A stretch of 17,189 nt of DNA from CAYMND01 sp964465065 (lineage in GTDB: Bacteria > Acidobacteriota > Aminicenantia > UBA2199). The notes under the pieces are model-generated. The model ran no database searches and had not been told where the DNA came from. It worked only from the letters and a program-made list of their open reading frames with translations. Positions 1 to 7,850 of this stretch are shown here, one piece after another (positions within the stretch are counted from its first letter, which is position 1; the number at the start of each line of letters is the position of its first letter). The position numbers and the translations under genes are program-made. The stretch spans positions 1 through 17,189 of the forward strand of contig CAYXHZ010000063.1 in NCBI GenBank assembly GCA_964465065.1. Direction: 5' to 3'.

Positions 1-348
<348 letters not shown>

Positions 349-513
349 ATATTTTTTTAATTTTTTTCTTACTGAAGGTTCTTTCGCTATGCGAATTCAA
401 ATTGTATCGCGTGGCGTTAAACTCACTCTATTCAGATTTCAAAGATCCTGATCCCCGGCACCGCCAGGGAACCTATTCGTTAGCTGCTTTGCTTTCAGGC
501 ACCGCCCGAAAAC
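349..513 (-). other. rRNA operon leader
   Basis: About 165 nt lie between the predicted transcription start of the rRNA promoter (near 512) and the mature 16S 5' end. No coding potential is seen. The leader holds a boxA-like element (428-447) and A/T-rich sequence just before the 16S start, which fits a processed precursor leader. Confidence 0.75.
428..447 (-). promoter_or_regulatory. boxA-like rRNA antitermination site
   Basis: On the minus strand this reads GATCTTTGAAATCTGAATAG, close to the bacterial rrn leader boxA consensus (TGYTCTTTGA-type core). It lies in the 16S leader about 80 nt upstream of the mature 5' end, where NusB/NusE load to make rRNA transcription resistant to Rho. The call rests on position and core match. 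Confidence 0.6.
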
Positions 514-519
514 TCCCCT

Positions 520-547
520 ATTATACCCGGCTTTGATTTTTTGTCAA
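520..547 (-). promoter_or_regulatory. rRNA operon promoter
   Basis: The minus strand has a perfect -35 TTGACA (542-547) and a perfect -10 TATAAT (520-525) separated by 16 bp. The sequence just downstream, AGGGGAG, is G-rich as expected for a discriminator. Directly upstream (about 555-578) is an A/T tract of T-run then A-run, a likely UP element. Transcription would start near 512 and run leftwards into the 16S gene. It is the best sigma70-type promoter in the window. Confidence 0.85.
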
Positions 548-680
548 CACCCCAAATTACATTTTTTTAAAAAAAAACCGCCTACGTTTCGGCAGGACCC
601 TCTATATGGTAAATACAATGTCCGTATTGTTCTTGATTGTAAAGCATAAATAATATAAAATCTACAAAATTCTGAATTTA
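548..680. other. Divergent intergenic region, rRNA operon / histidine kinase
   Basis: A/T-rich spacer between the leftward rRNA promoter and the rightward histidine kinase gene. It holds the putative UP element of the rRNA promoter (about 555-578), a short imperfect hairpin (578-596) and several weak -10-like A/T words near 650. No tRNA, small ORF with a ribosome binding site, or clear promoter for the kinase gene is evident. Confidence 0.6.
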
Positions 681-1844
681 ATGAGCAAAACAAAGCTTTA
701 CCTTATTCATTATGCTGTGTTGATTTTCGCAGCATCCCTGCTTTCTTTCTGGTGTTATAAAACCCTGGTCTTCAATCCCGCCAGCAACGGCCTGTCCGGC
801 TGGATCAACCTGCACACACTGCTGGCTATCGCCCTGGTTGTATTCATCACCCTGGTGGCGGTGCTTCTGCTGCGCCGTCATTCCCATTGGCTGGACGCCG
901 TCACCCAATCGCTGCGACGCATGGCCGCCGGCCACTGGGAAACCATCCCCGACGCCCAGCACCCGATCGTGACCGCCTACAACGACACCGTCAACAATCT
1001 GCAGTCTCTGCTCGATGAACACAACCGCCAGAAGGAGCAGCTGCGCCTGGACGTCAACCGTCACGCCACCGCCCTCAGGGAATCCGGCGTCCAGCTCAAC
1101 CAGACCATGCTGGAGCTCAAAAACATCCAAAGCCTCATGGCCCAGGCCGAAAAGCACCGCTCGCTTTCGGCCATCGTGTCGGGATTTGCCCACGAGATCA
1201 ACAACCCGCTGACCGGCATACTCGGTTACATCGACCTCATGGAGTTGCAGACCGACCTGTCCGAACAGAGCCAGAAGCGTCTGGCCAGCATCAAAACCCA
1301 GGCCCAGCGGATCAAGGGCATCATCTTCGACCTCAGCCAGCTCGACCCCGACGGTAAACAGGTCAAAATGCCCATCAACCTGACCAACCTGCTCGAGAAA
1401 CTGGTCAAAATATCATTGTCCAAGCACGAAAAGGCCCAGATCAGCCTTGAAACCAAATTCGTCAGCGTCGAAACCCTGGTATTCGGCAACCATTTCGCTC
1501 TCTGGCAGGTCTTTGAAGGATTGCTGGAGAACGCCATCGAGGCCTGCCTGGAGCACGCCCCCACCTGCGGACACATCGTTGTCGAGAATCGTTGCCTTCC
1601 GGACAAACACACCGTCATCACCATCCAGGACAACGGCGGCGGCTTCAAGGATATCGGCAAGGCATTCGATCCGTTTTACACGACCAAGAACCGCACCAAC
1701 AAGCGGGGCATCGGTTTGTCTCTGGCCTATAAAATCGTCGTCGAACATGGTGGCACCATCAATATAAAAAACCATGAACCCGGCGCCTTGGTGACCGTAA
1801 CGTTGCCATTGCAGGCGCCCCCCCCTGATTCTGAAAAAAAATGA
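681..1844 (+). CDS. Membrane sensor histidine kinase
   Basis: A 387-residue two-component sensor kinase that would autophosphorylate a histidine and pass the phosphate to a response regulator; none is encoded nearby. Two hydrophobic segments at about residues 7-30 and 45-64 flank a very short loop, so there is almost no periplasmic sensor domain. A helical, probably coiled-coil stretch follows (about 100-160). The HisKA phospho-acceptor motif FAHEINNPLTGILGY has His171. The ATPase domain shows the N box LLENAIEA (281-288), G1 DNGGGF (317-322), F box FDPFYTTK (329-336) and G2 RGIGLSLAYKIV (342-353), so all catalytic boxes are intact. The ATG at 681 has no obvious Shine-Dalgarno sequence. The stop lies 16 nt before ppiD, so the two may be co-transcribed. 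Signal and partner regulator are unknown. Confidence 0.93.
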   Translation: MSKTKLYLIHYAVLIFAASLLSFWCYKTLVFNPASNGLSGWINLHTLLAIALVVFITLVAVLLLRRHSHWLDAVTQSLRRMAAGHWETIPDAQHPIVTAYNDTVNNLQSLLDEHNRQKEQLRLDVNRHATALRESGVQLNQTMLELKNIQSLMAQAEKHRSLSAIVSGFAHEINNPLTGILGYIDLMELQTDLSEQSQKRLASIKTQAQRIKGIIFDLSQLDPDGKQVKMPINLTNLLEKLVKISLSKHEKAQISLETKFVSVETLVFGNHFALWQVFEGLLENAIEACLEHAPTCGHIVVENRCLPDKHTVITIQDNGGGFKDIGKAFDPFYTTKNRTNKRGIGLSLAYKIVVEHGGTINIKNHEPGALVTVTLPLQAPPPDSEKK

Positions 1845-1860
1845 CTATCGGAGGAACCTC

Positions 1861-3783
1861 ATGCTAAGGACTATGCGAGAGAAATTCAAACACCTATCCT
1901 GGACACTGTGGCTGGTTATCATCACTTTTATCGTCGGTTTTTCAATGTCCGATGTTTTTTCCAAGAAAGATCCAACCAAGGCCGACCTGTTGACCGTCGG
2001 GGAAGAAACCATCCGCCAAGATAAATTTGAGCAACAGTTGTACTTCACGCTGGAGAATTACAACACCCAGTTTCAAAACAAACTGACCCAGCAGACCATC
2101 AACCAACTGCGTATACCGGAACAGGTGCTGCAGACGCTGGTCGGTTCATCGATCATCAACCAGGAGGCCGCCAGACTGAATCTGACCGTCAGCGACGAAG
2201 AGCTCGGCCGCCAGATCACCGAAAACCCGGCCTTCCAGAACAACGGTCAATTCATCGGCCGCGACAACTACGAGCGTTTGCTGGGTATGCGCCGCATCCA
2301 GGTCAGCGATTTCGAGGATAACTACCGCCGGGACATCCTGCGCGACAAACTGATGAGCATCGTCACCGCCGGCATCACCATCGATGAAGCCTCGCTGCGC
2401 GAAACCTTCACCCAGCAGACGGACCAGGTCGAGCTGGACTACATCGCCCTGACCCCCGACACCATCGCCGAGACCGTCGCTGCCGATGCCCAGGAGATTC
2501 AGGCCTATTTCGCCGGCCATAAAGACCAGTACAAGAGTCCGGAAAAACGCTCGGGCCGTTTCCTGTTTTTGCCGTTCGACACCCTCAAGCCGGAAGCCAA
2601 ACTGGAAGACAACGATCTTTTCCAATATTACCGCGACCACAAGGATGAGTTCAAAATACCGGCCAAACGCCGTATCAGCCGGATATTTCTGCCCTACGAC
2701 AACACCAACCGCAGCGCCACACTCAAGGACGCGCAGAAATTGGCCGAATCCCTGGCCAGCGATGCGTTCGCCCAGACCGCCCAGACCGTCTCCAAAGACG
2801 CCAAGGCCGCCAGTGGCGGCGACTGGGGTGAAACGGAATGGCAAAGCCTGAGCAAGCAGGAAGTCAGCATCGCCGAAACCCTGGCTCTCAAGCAGATTTC
2901 CACCCCGGTAGACAGCGGCAGCGGTTTTGCCATCCTGCTGGCCACCGAGGTCGTCCAGGAGAAATTCCAGGAATTCAACGATCTCAAGGCACAGATCACC
3001 AGTATCCTGGAACGGGAAAAGCTTCGCCGTCTGGCCCTGGAATTGATCGATAAAACCGCCAAGTCCATCAAGGACGGCGACAACATTCTGGAAAAGGTAA
3101 GCGAACCGAAGCTGAAGAAAATCGACAGTCAGGCCCTGGCCAGCGGTGACCCGCTGCCGGGAACCGACGAACTGGGCTACCTGTCACGCAGTCTGTTCGC
3201 CATGAAACCCAACGAGCACCGCGCTCCGATCGAACTGCCCAACGGGATGGCCATCGCGCAGTTGATCAAGATTCATGAACCCGCCGTTCAGACCCTGGAT
3301 CAGGTTGCCGAGCAGGTGAAAAAGGACATTGTCCTGCAAAAAAAGGCCCAGCTGCTGATGGTCAAGGCCCAGGGCATCGTCGCCGAACTGAATGCCGCCG
3401 CCGACGAGAAACAGCTGGAGGCCGTTCTGAGCAAGCACAGCCTGAAAAGCGAAACCCACAGCTACCGCCGTGGCAATCGCTTCGCCTATTACCCCAGCAA
3501 ACCCGGGCTCGACAACACCATGTTCTCGCTGCCCCTGGCCAAATTCGCCGCGCCGATCGACCTGGGCCAGGCGGTGATCATCGCCAAGGCCAAAACAATC
3601 ACCGTTTCCAGCGATCAGGATTACCAGACCAAACGCAGCGAGCTGTACAACGAACAGCTGAACAAACGCAAGGACGATTATTTCGCCGCCTACATCATGA
3701 ACCAGCGAGACCGCTACCCGATCCAGTTCAACGAAACCCAGTTCAACGAGATCCGCAAAAACGTTCTGGCCCGGTTCAAATGA
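1861..3783 (+). CDS. ppiD: PpiD/SurA-like periplasmic folding chaperone (parvulin family)
   Basis: 640 residues, near the usual PpiD length. The N-terminus (MLRTMREKFKHLSW) and single membrane anchor at about residues 13-30 are typical of PpiD, which is tethered to the inner membrane and helps outer-membrane and secreted proteins fold as they leave the Sec channel. A SurA_N-like helical domain follows (about 35-200). A parvulin-like domain covers about 268-375, with the recognisable GGDWGETEW block (319-327) and TPVDSGSGFAILLATEV (348-364). The strand that normally reads SHILV in active parvulins is SRIFL here (273-277), so the usual catalytic-site His is absent. This suggests a chaperone without isomerase activity, as reported for E. 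coli PpiD. A good Shine-Dalgarno GGAGG (1850-1854) sits 6 nt before the ATG. Gene symbol by family resemblance. Confidence 0.88.
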   Translation: MLRTMREKFKHLSWTLWLVIITFIVGFSMSDVFSKKDPTKADLLTVGEETIRQDKFEQQLYFTLENYNTQFQNKLTQQTINQLRIPEQVLQTLVGSSIINQEAARLNLTVSDEELGRQITENPAFQNNGQFIGRDNYERLLGMRRIQVSDFEDNYRRDILRDKLMSIVTAGITIDEASLRETFTQQTDQVELDYIALTPDTIAETVAADAQEIQAYFAGHKDQYKSPEKRSGRFLFLPFDTLKPEAKLEDNDLFQYYRDHKDEFKIPAKRRISRIFLPYDNTNRSATLKDAQKLAESLASDAFAQTAQTVSKDAKAASGGDWGETEWQSLSKQEVSIAETLALKQISTPVDSGSGFAILLATEVVQEKFQEFNDLKAQITSILEREKLRRLALELIDKTAKSIKDGDNILEKVSEPKLKKIDSQALASGDPLPGTDELGYLSRSLFAMKPNEHRAPIELPNGMAIAQLIKIHEPAVQTLDQVAEQVKKDIVLQKKAQLLMVKAQGIVAELNAAADEKQLEAVLSKHSLKSETHSYRRGNRFAYYPSKPGLDNTMFSLPLAKFAAPIDLGQAVIIAKAKTITVSSDQDYQTKRSELYNEQLNKRKDDYFAAYIMNQRDRYPIQFNETQFNEIRKNVLARFK

Positions 3784-3802
3784 TCCAGGCCGACCCGGTG
3801 TC

Positions 3803-4987
3803 ATGATGGAAAAAGAGAAACTGCAGCAGGCCGTCGGACTGTTGAAGGAGCTGGGCCTGGACGCCTGGCTGGTCGTCGAGCGGGAGTCGGAAATCAGTTC
3901 CGATCCTATAATGGATTATATAATAGGCAGCGGATTCACCTGGCTTTCCTTCTTTCTGGTGCTGGGCAACGGGCAAAAAATCGCCATTGTCGGCAACCTG
4001 GACATCGAGAAAACCGAACGGCTGGGACTCTTCGACCGGGTGATCGCGTACCGGGAATCGCCGCAGGCGGCCCTGCTGGATACCCTGAATCAGTACGATC
4101 CGCAAACTATCGCCATCGATTATTCCCTGGATTCCCCGGTGGCCGACGGCCTCAGCCACGGCTGCTTCCTGCAGTTGCAGACTCTGCTGAACGGCAGCGA
4201 TTTCGGCAAGCGTCTGGTCAGCGCCGAGCCGCTGATCGTGCGCCTGCGCGGCCGGAAATCGGCCGAAGAGATCCGGCGCATGCGGCGGGCCATCGACATC
4301 ACCCTCGAAATCTACGATCAGGTGACCCGCCACGTGAAACCGGGCATGACCGAACTACAGGTGGCGGGCATGATCGCCGCCTGGCGGGACGAGTACGGGG
4401 TTCCGCCGTCCTGGGACGCCGGCCACAATCCGTCGGTCTTCACCGGCCCGCAGAAGACCGGCGCCCATTCCGGACCGACCGACAAAATTCTGGAGCCCGG
4501 GCATATCTTCAACATCGACTCCGGGGTCATGGTGGATCGCTACTGTTCCGATCTGCAACGCACCTGGTACATTCTGAAAGAGGGCGAAAACCGTGCGCCG
4601 GACCGGGTCCAGCACGGTCTGGAAACCATCGTCGAATCGATCCGCCTGGCGGCCCAGGCCATGCGTCCGGGCGTATTGGGAGTCGATATCGACCGCATCG
4701 CCCGCGACTACATCGTTTCACGGGGTTACGACGAATTCCCCCACGCTCTGGGTCACCAGGTAGGCCGCAGCGCTCATGACGGCGGCGCCTTGCTCGGTCC
4801 GGCCTGGGAACGGTACGGCCGCTTGCCGTTCATTCCGCTGGAGGCCGGCCAGGTGTTCACCATCGAGCCCAGGCTCTACCTGCCGGATCACGGCGTGGCC
4901 ACCATCGAAGAAATGGTCCTCGTCAAAGAGGACGGGGTCGAGTTCCTGTCCGCCCCGCAACGCGAACTCTATCTGATCAACAGGTAA
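3803..4987 (+). CDS. M24-family Xaa-Pro aminopeptidase
   Basis: A 394-residue cytoplasmic metallopeptidase expected to remove N-terminal residues preceding proline. The N-terminal creatinase-like domain spans about 1-150 and the pita-bread catalytic domain about 155-390. The five metal ligands are recognisable: Asp239 (NIDSGV), Asp250 (CSDLQRTW), His318 (HALGHQVG), Glu355 (TIEPRLY) and Glu369 (ATIEEMV). Second-shell His325 (GRSAHD) is also present, so the enzyme should be active. It starts 19 nt after ppiD with no strong Shine-Dalgarno; two in-frame ATGs (3803 and 3806) are equally possible. It is probably the last gene of the kinase-ppiD-peptidase run. The substrate could also be another Pro-containing dipeptide (prolidase-like); sequence alone does not separate these. 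Confidence 0.92.
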   Translation: MMEKEKLQQAVGLLKELGLDAWLVVERESEISSDPIMDYIIGSGFTWLSFFLVLGNGQKIAIVGNLDIEKTERLGLFDRVIAYRESPQAALLDTLNQYDPQTIAIDYSLDSPVADGLSHGCFLQLQTLLNGSDFGKRLVSAEPLIVRLRGRKSAEEIRRMRRAIDITLEIYDQVTRHVKPGMTELQVAGMIAAWRDEYGVPPSWDAGHNPSVFTGPQKTGAHSGPTDKILEPGHIFNIDSGVMVDRYCSDLQRTWYILKEGENRAPDRVQHGLETIVESIRLAAQAMRPGVLGVDIDRIARDYIVSRGYDEFPHALGHQVGRSAHDGGALLGPAWERYGRLPFIPLEAGQVFTIEPRLYLPDHGVATIEEMVLVKEDGVEFLSAPQRELYLINR

Positions 4988-5037
4988 GTCCGATGCCGCT
5001 GTCTGGGTTTGCACACTGTCCCCGTCATCGCTTGAAT

Positions 5038-5065
5038 TTGACCGGTAAATATACTACCCTATATC
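5038..5065 (+). promoter_or_regulatory. Candidate promoter of the lipA operon
   Basis: In the 108-nt gap between the peptidase and lipA there is TTGACC (5038-5043, 5 of 6 to consensus), a 16-bp spacer and TATATC (5060-5065, 4 of 6). It lies 30 nt before the lipA ATG and no better pair is seen. It would drive lipA and the three genes overlapping or abutting behind it. Prediction by eye only. Confidence 0.4.
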
Positions 5066-5095
5066 CGTGCTCAATAACCGGGGAGTTTTAAACCG

Positions 5096-5998
5096 ATGAA
5101 GAAACGCGCCAAACCGGAGTGGTTGAAAGCGCCCATCCCCTGCGGCGAACAGCTTTTCAAACTCAAACGGCAGCTGGAGCAGAGAAAACTCTCGACCATA
5201 TGCCAGAGCGCACGCTGTCCGAACATGGGTGAATGCTGGCAGTCCGGGCACGCCACCTTTTTGATCATGGGCGAGCGCTGCACCCGCAACTGCGGCTTTT
5301 GCGCCGTCCGTCACGACCGGCCGCTCGCCCTGGACCCCGCCGAAACGCTGCAGGTGGCCGAGATGGTGAATCTCCTCCAGCTCAAGTACGCCGTCATCAC
5401 TTCGGTGACCCGCGACGACCTGCCGGACAGAGGCAGCGGACATTTCGCCGGAATGATCCGACATCTGAAATCCGTTTACCCGGCCCTCAGAGTCGAAGTC
5501 CTGATCCCGGATTTCGACGGCCGGCCCGAGCTCCTCGACCAGGTTCTGCGCGCCCGACCCGATGTGCTGGGCCACAACATCGAAACCATCGCCCGGCTGT
5601 ACCCGCAGGTCAACCGTCCCCGGCAAAACTTCGAACGTTCCCTGTCCCTGCTGCGTTACATCAGCGAGCGCGGCGCCATCAGCAAAACCGGGCTGATGGT
5701 CGGCCTGGGTGAAACCGAAACGGACCTGCGGGAATTGTTCGACAGTCTGGCTCAGACCGGCGTCAGACTGCTGACCATCGGCCAGTATCTGCAGCCCGTT
5801 CCCGGCAAGGCCGAAGTTCGCCGCTACTACACTCCCGATGAATTCGTCAAACTGAGAGAGATGGCGCTGAGCGCCGGGATCGGCGGCGTGGTGGCCGGCC
5901 CGTTCGTCAGAAGTTCCTACCATGCCGAAGAGTTGTATCTTAAGGCCACAGCGACGCCACAATCCGGCCGACAAGAAGGGTATCCATGCGCTATGTAG
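5096..5998 (+). CDS. lipA: Lipoyl synthase LipA (radical SAM)
   Basis: A 300-residue radical-SAM enzyme inserting two sulfurs into the octanoyl group on lipoyl-dependent proteins (E2 subunits, GcvH) in the cytoplasm. The family signature is complete. The auxiliary cluster motif is Cys36-x4-Cys41-x5-Cys47 (ICQSARCPNMGEC), the radical-SAM motif is Cys62-x3-Cys66-x2-Cys69 (RCTRNCGFC), and the C-terminal RSSY (272-275) supplies the serine ligand of the sacrificial cluster. A Shine-Dalgarno GGGGAG (5080-5085) precedes the ATG. The last 13 nt overlap the next gene, so the C-terminal tail is the translational entry to the phosphoesterase. No lipB (octanoyltransferase) or lplA is adjacent in this window; it must be elsewhere. 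Confidence 0.97.
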   Translation: MKKRAKPEWLKAPIPCGEQLFKLKRQLEQRKLSTICQSARCPNMGECWQSGHATFLIMGERCTRNCGFCAVRHDRPLALDPAETLQVAEMVNLLQLKYAVITSVTRDDLPDRGSGHFAGMIRHLKSVYPALRVEVLIPDFDGRPELLDQVLRARPDVLGHNIETIARLYPQVNRPRQNFERSLSLLRYISERGAISKTGLMVGLGETETDLRELFDSLAQTGVRLLTIGQYLQPVPGKAEVRRYYTPDEFVKLREMALSAGIGGVVAGPFVRSSYHAEELYLKATATPQSGRQEGYPCAM

Positions 5999-6723
5999 TC
6001 TTCAGCGATATCCACAGCAATCTGGAAGCATTCGAAAAAATGCTCAGCCTCAAGAAAAACAAGGAAGCCGATAAATTCATCTTCCTGGGCGACCTGGTCG
6101 GCTACGGACCGGACCCCAACTCGGTCATCGATCTGTACCGGGAACTCAACCCGGTCACGGCCATTCGCGGCAACCACGACAAGGTCGTCGCCGGACTGGA
6201 GTCGTCCTCCCTGTTCAACCCGGTGGCCGCTTTTTCAGCGGAATGGAGCAAACTGCACATCGCGCCGGACAACTTGGAACTCCTCAAAAACCTGCCCAAA
6301 GGGCCGCAGGTCATCGACCGCTGCCTGTCCATCTGCCACGGTTCCACCTTCGATGAAGACTACTACATTTTTTCGACCTTCGAGGCCTTGGAATCGTTCA
6401 AGTTCATCGACACGCCGATCGGTTTCTTCGGCCACACCCACTACCCGATCATCTATTTTCTGCGCAACGACCGCATCGACACCGTTCCGCTGAAGAAAAC
6501 CCTGCGCATCAAACTCGATGTCAACACCAAGTACTTCATCAACCCGGGTTCGATCGGTCAACCCAGAGACAAGAACCCCCAACCCAGCTATATCATCTAC
6601 GATTCCGACAAACGGGAAATTTTCTTCGTCCGTTTCACCTACAATATTAAAGTGACCCAAAGCAAAATCAGAGGCGCCGGATTGCCTGAAATACTGGCCA
6701 GCCGCATAGAACTGGGCGTTTAA
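5986..6723 (+). CDS. Calcineurin-like metallophosphoesterase (YfcE/MJ0936-type)
   Basis: A 245-residue single-domain phosphoesterase with all dinuclear metal motifs: Asp8-x-His10 (SDIHSN), Asp36 (LGDLVGYG), GNHD (62-65), His118 (CHG) and GHTH (149-152). It has no signal peptide or membrane segment, so it is cytoplasmic. The GDLVGYGPDPN form is common in the Metallophos_2 subgroup. The substrate (phosphodiester, phosphoprotein or nucleotide) cannot be told from sequence. The start overlaps the lipA 3' end by 13 nt, with an AGAAGGG ribosome binding site inside lipA, suggesting translational coupling. The next gene begins 11 nt after its stop. Confidence 0.92.
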   Translation: MRYVVFSDIHSNLEAFEKMLSLKKNKEADKFIFLGDLVGYGPDPNSVIDLYRELNPVTAIRGNHDKVVAGLESSSLFNPVAAFSAEWSKLHIAPDNLELLKNLPKGPQVIDRCLSICHGSTFDEDYYIFSTFEALESFKFIDTPIGFFGHTHYPIIYFLRNDRIDTVPLKKTLRIKLDVNTKYFINPGSIGQPRDKNPQPSYIIYDSDKREIFFVRFTYNIKVTQSKIRGAGLPEILASRIELGV

Positions 6724-6734
6724 GGAGGCAGTTG

Positions 6735-7850
6735 ATGTCAGAAAGAACAATCAAGGAATGGTTTCAATATACGATCGACGAAAAACGGGAAGAGATCCGC
6801 GCCCATATCGAGGAAGCCCGGGACGAAATCTTTCTGAAGCTGGAAAAGCTGAAACATCTCGACGCCCTCTCCGATATCGAGATCCCGGCAGAACTGTGCG
6901 CCCCGCCTGCGCCTCCAAAACCAGAGGGACCGCAACCGATGGACATCCTGCACCATCATGTCACGCACATCGCCAAGGCCGTCAACCAGCTCAGCCTCAT
7001 CGAAGGCCTGCTGGAAGGCATAGCCAGTTTCTCCACCCGGGCGGCGATGTTTTTGATCCGGGACGACAAACTGGTCGGTTGGAGCGGACGGGGCTTCACC
7101 CAGGTGGCCGATTCCATCAAGGACGAAGAAGTCAAAAAGGTGTTTTTCTCGCTGTCCGCCAATACCACGTTCAAGTTCGCCCTTTCTCAGCTCAAGACCT
7201 ATTCCGGACCGCCCCTGGCCAATCCGGACGACCACCTGATCTACAGCCGTTTCGGCGGCCTGAATCCGGAAAAGATACTGGTAATGCCATTTTCCGTCAA
7301 GGGGAAACCGCAGGCGGTCATTTACTGCGATTCCCTCAACGGCCAGAAAATCGGCGAGAAGGAGATTTCCATCCTGTCAGCCGTCGGCGAGATGAGCCTC
7401 GACCTGCTGCCAATCCGCCAGAAGATCCTGTCCAGGATCGAAACCCATAAGTTCGTCGAAGGAGTGAGCGCCCCGGAAATACCCCACAGCCCGGTCAGCG
7501 AAAAATTCGCCGCCGAAACTGCGCATGAAATCGACATCGACGAGGAACTGGCCAAGACCCCGCTGCCCGTGGCCGGGATGGCCAGCAAGAAGACATCTCT
7601 GAGCGGCGTCGATCCGGAACGCAAGGCCCGGGTGATCATCAACGACATCATTCTGTACAACCGCCGGGCCGTCGAGGACGGCAGACTCAACAAAAACCTG
7701 TTCCAATCCATGGGCGACACGATTCTGCAGGCCAAGGAAGAATACCTGCGCAAATGTTCCGAACTCGAAATCTTCGAGAGGAATCTGATCGACATCCTCG
7801 GTGACGGGGATCGCGACACATTGACAGGGTACCCCTTTGAAAATCTATAA
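6735..7850 (+). CDS. Coiled-coil / GAF-like domain protein of unknown function
   Basis: 371 residues, soluble. I do not recognise it as a named family. Residues 5-42 are charged and helical, probably a coiled coil. A Pro-rich linker (55-68) leads to a region at about 70-230 with the alternating strand/helix pattern and phrases (FLIRDDKLVGWSGRGF, ILVMPFSVKGKPQAVIYCDS) of GAF-like sensor domains. A low-complexity acidic linker (240-295) follows. The C-terminal helical segment DPERKARVIINDIILYNRRAVEDGR and onward (292-356) resembles a tail I recall on several deltaproteobacterial proteins of unsettled function. The ATG at 6735 is preferred over the TTG at 6732 because GGAGG (6724-6728) is 6 nt away. 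The stop overlaps the slt start by 14 nt. A sensory or scaffold role is inference. Confidence 0.85.
   Translation: MSERTIKEWFQYTIDEKREEIRAHIEEARDEIFLKLEKLKHLDALSDIEIPAELCAPPAPPKPEGPQPMDILHHHVTHIAKAVNQLSLIEGLLEGIASFSTRAAMFLIRDDKLVGWSGRGFTQVADSIKDEEVKKVFFSLSANTTFKFALSQLKTYSGPPLANPDDHLIYSRFGGLNPEKILVMPFSVKGKPQAVIYCDSLNGQKIGEKEISILSAVGEMSLDLLPIRQKILSRIETHKFVEGVSAPEIPHSPVSEKFAAETAHEIDIDEELAKTPLPVAGMASKKTSLSGVDPERKARVIINDIILYNRRAVEDGRLNKNLFQSMGDTILQAKEEYLRKCSELEIFERNLIDILGDGDRDTLTGYPFENL

Noticed and set aside
569..596. Short hairpin plus nine T on the minus strand upstream of the rRNA promoter, as an intrinsic terminator
   Set aside because: The stem is only five base pairs with a bulge, no minus-strand gene lies upstream, and the T/A tract is better explained as an rRNA UP element.
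633..659. TTGATT ... TATAAA as promoter of the histidine kinase gene
   Set aside because: The 15-bp spacer is short, and the surrounding A/T richness makes such words common by chance.
6732..6734. TTG at 6732 as the start of the GAF-like gene
   Set aside because: It is only 3 nt from GGAGG; the ATG at 6735 has proper spacing.
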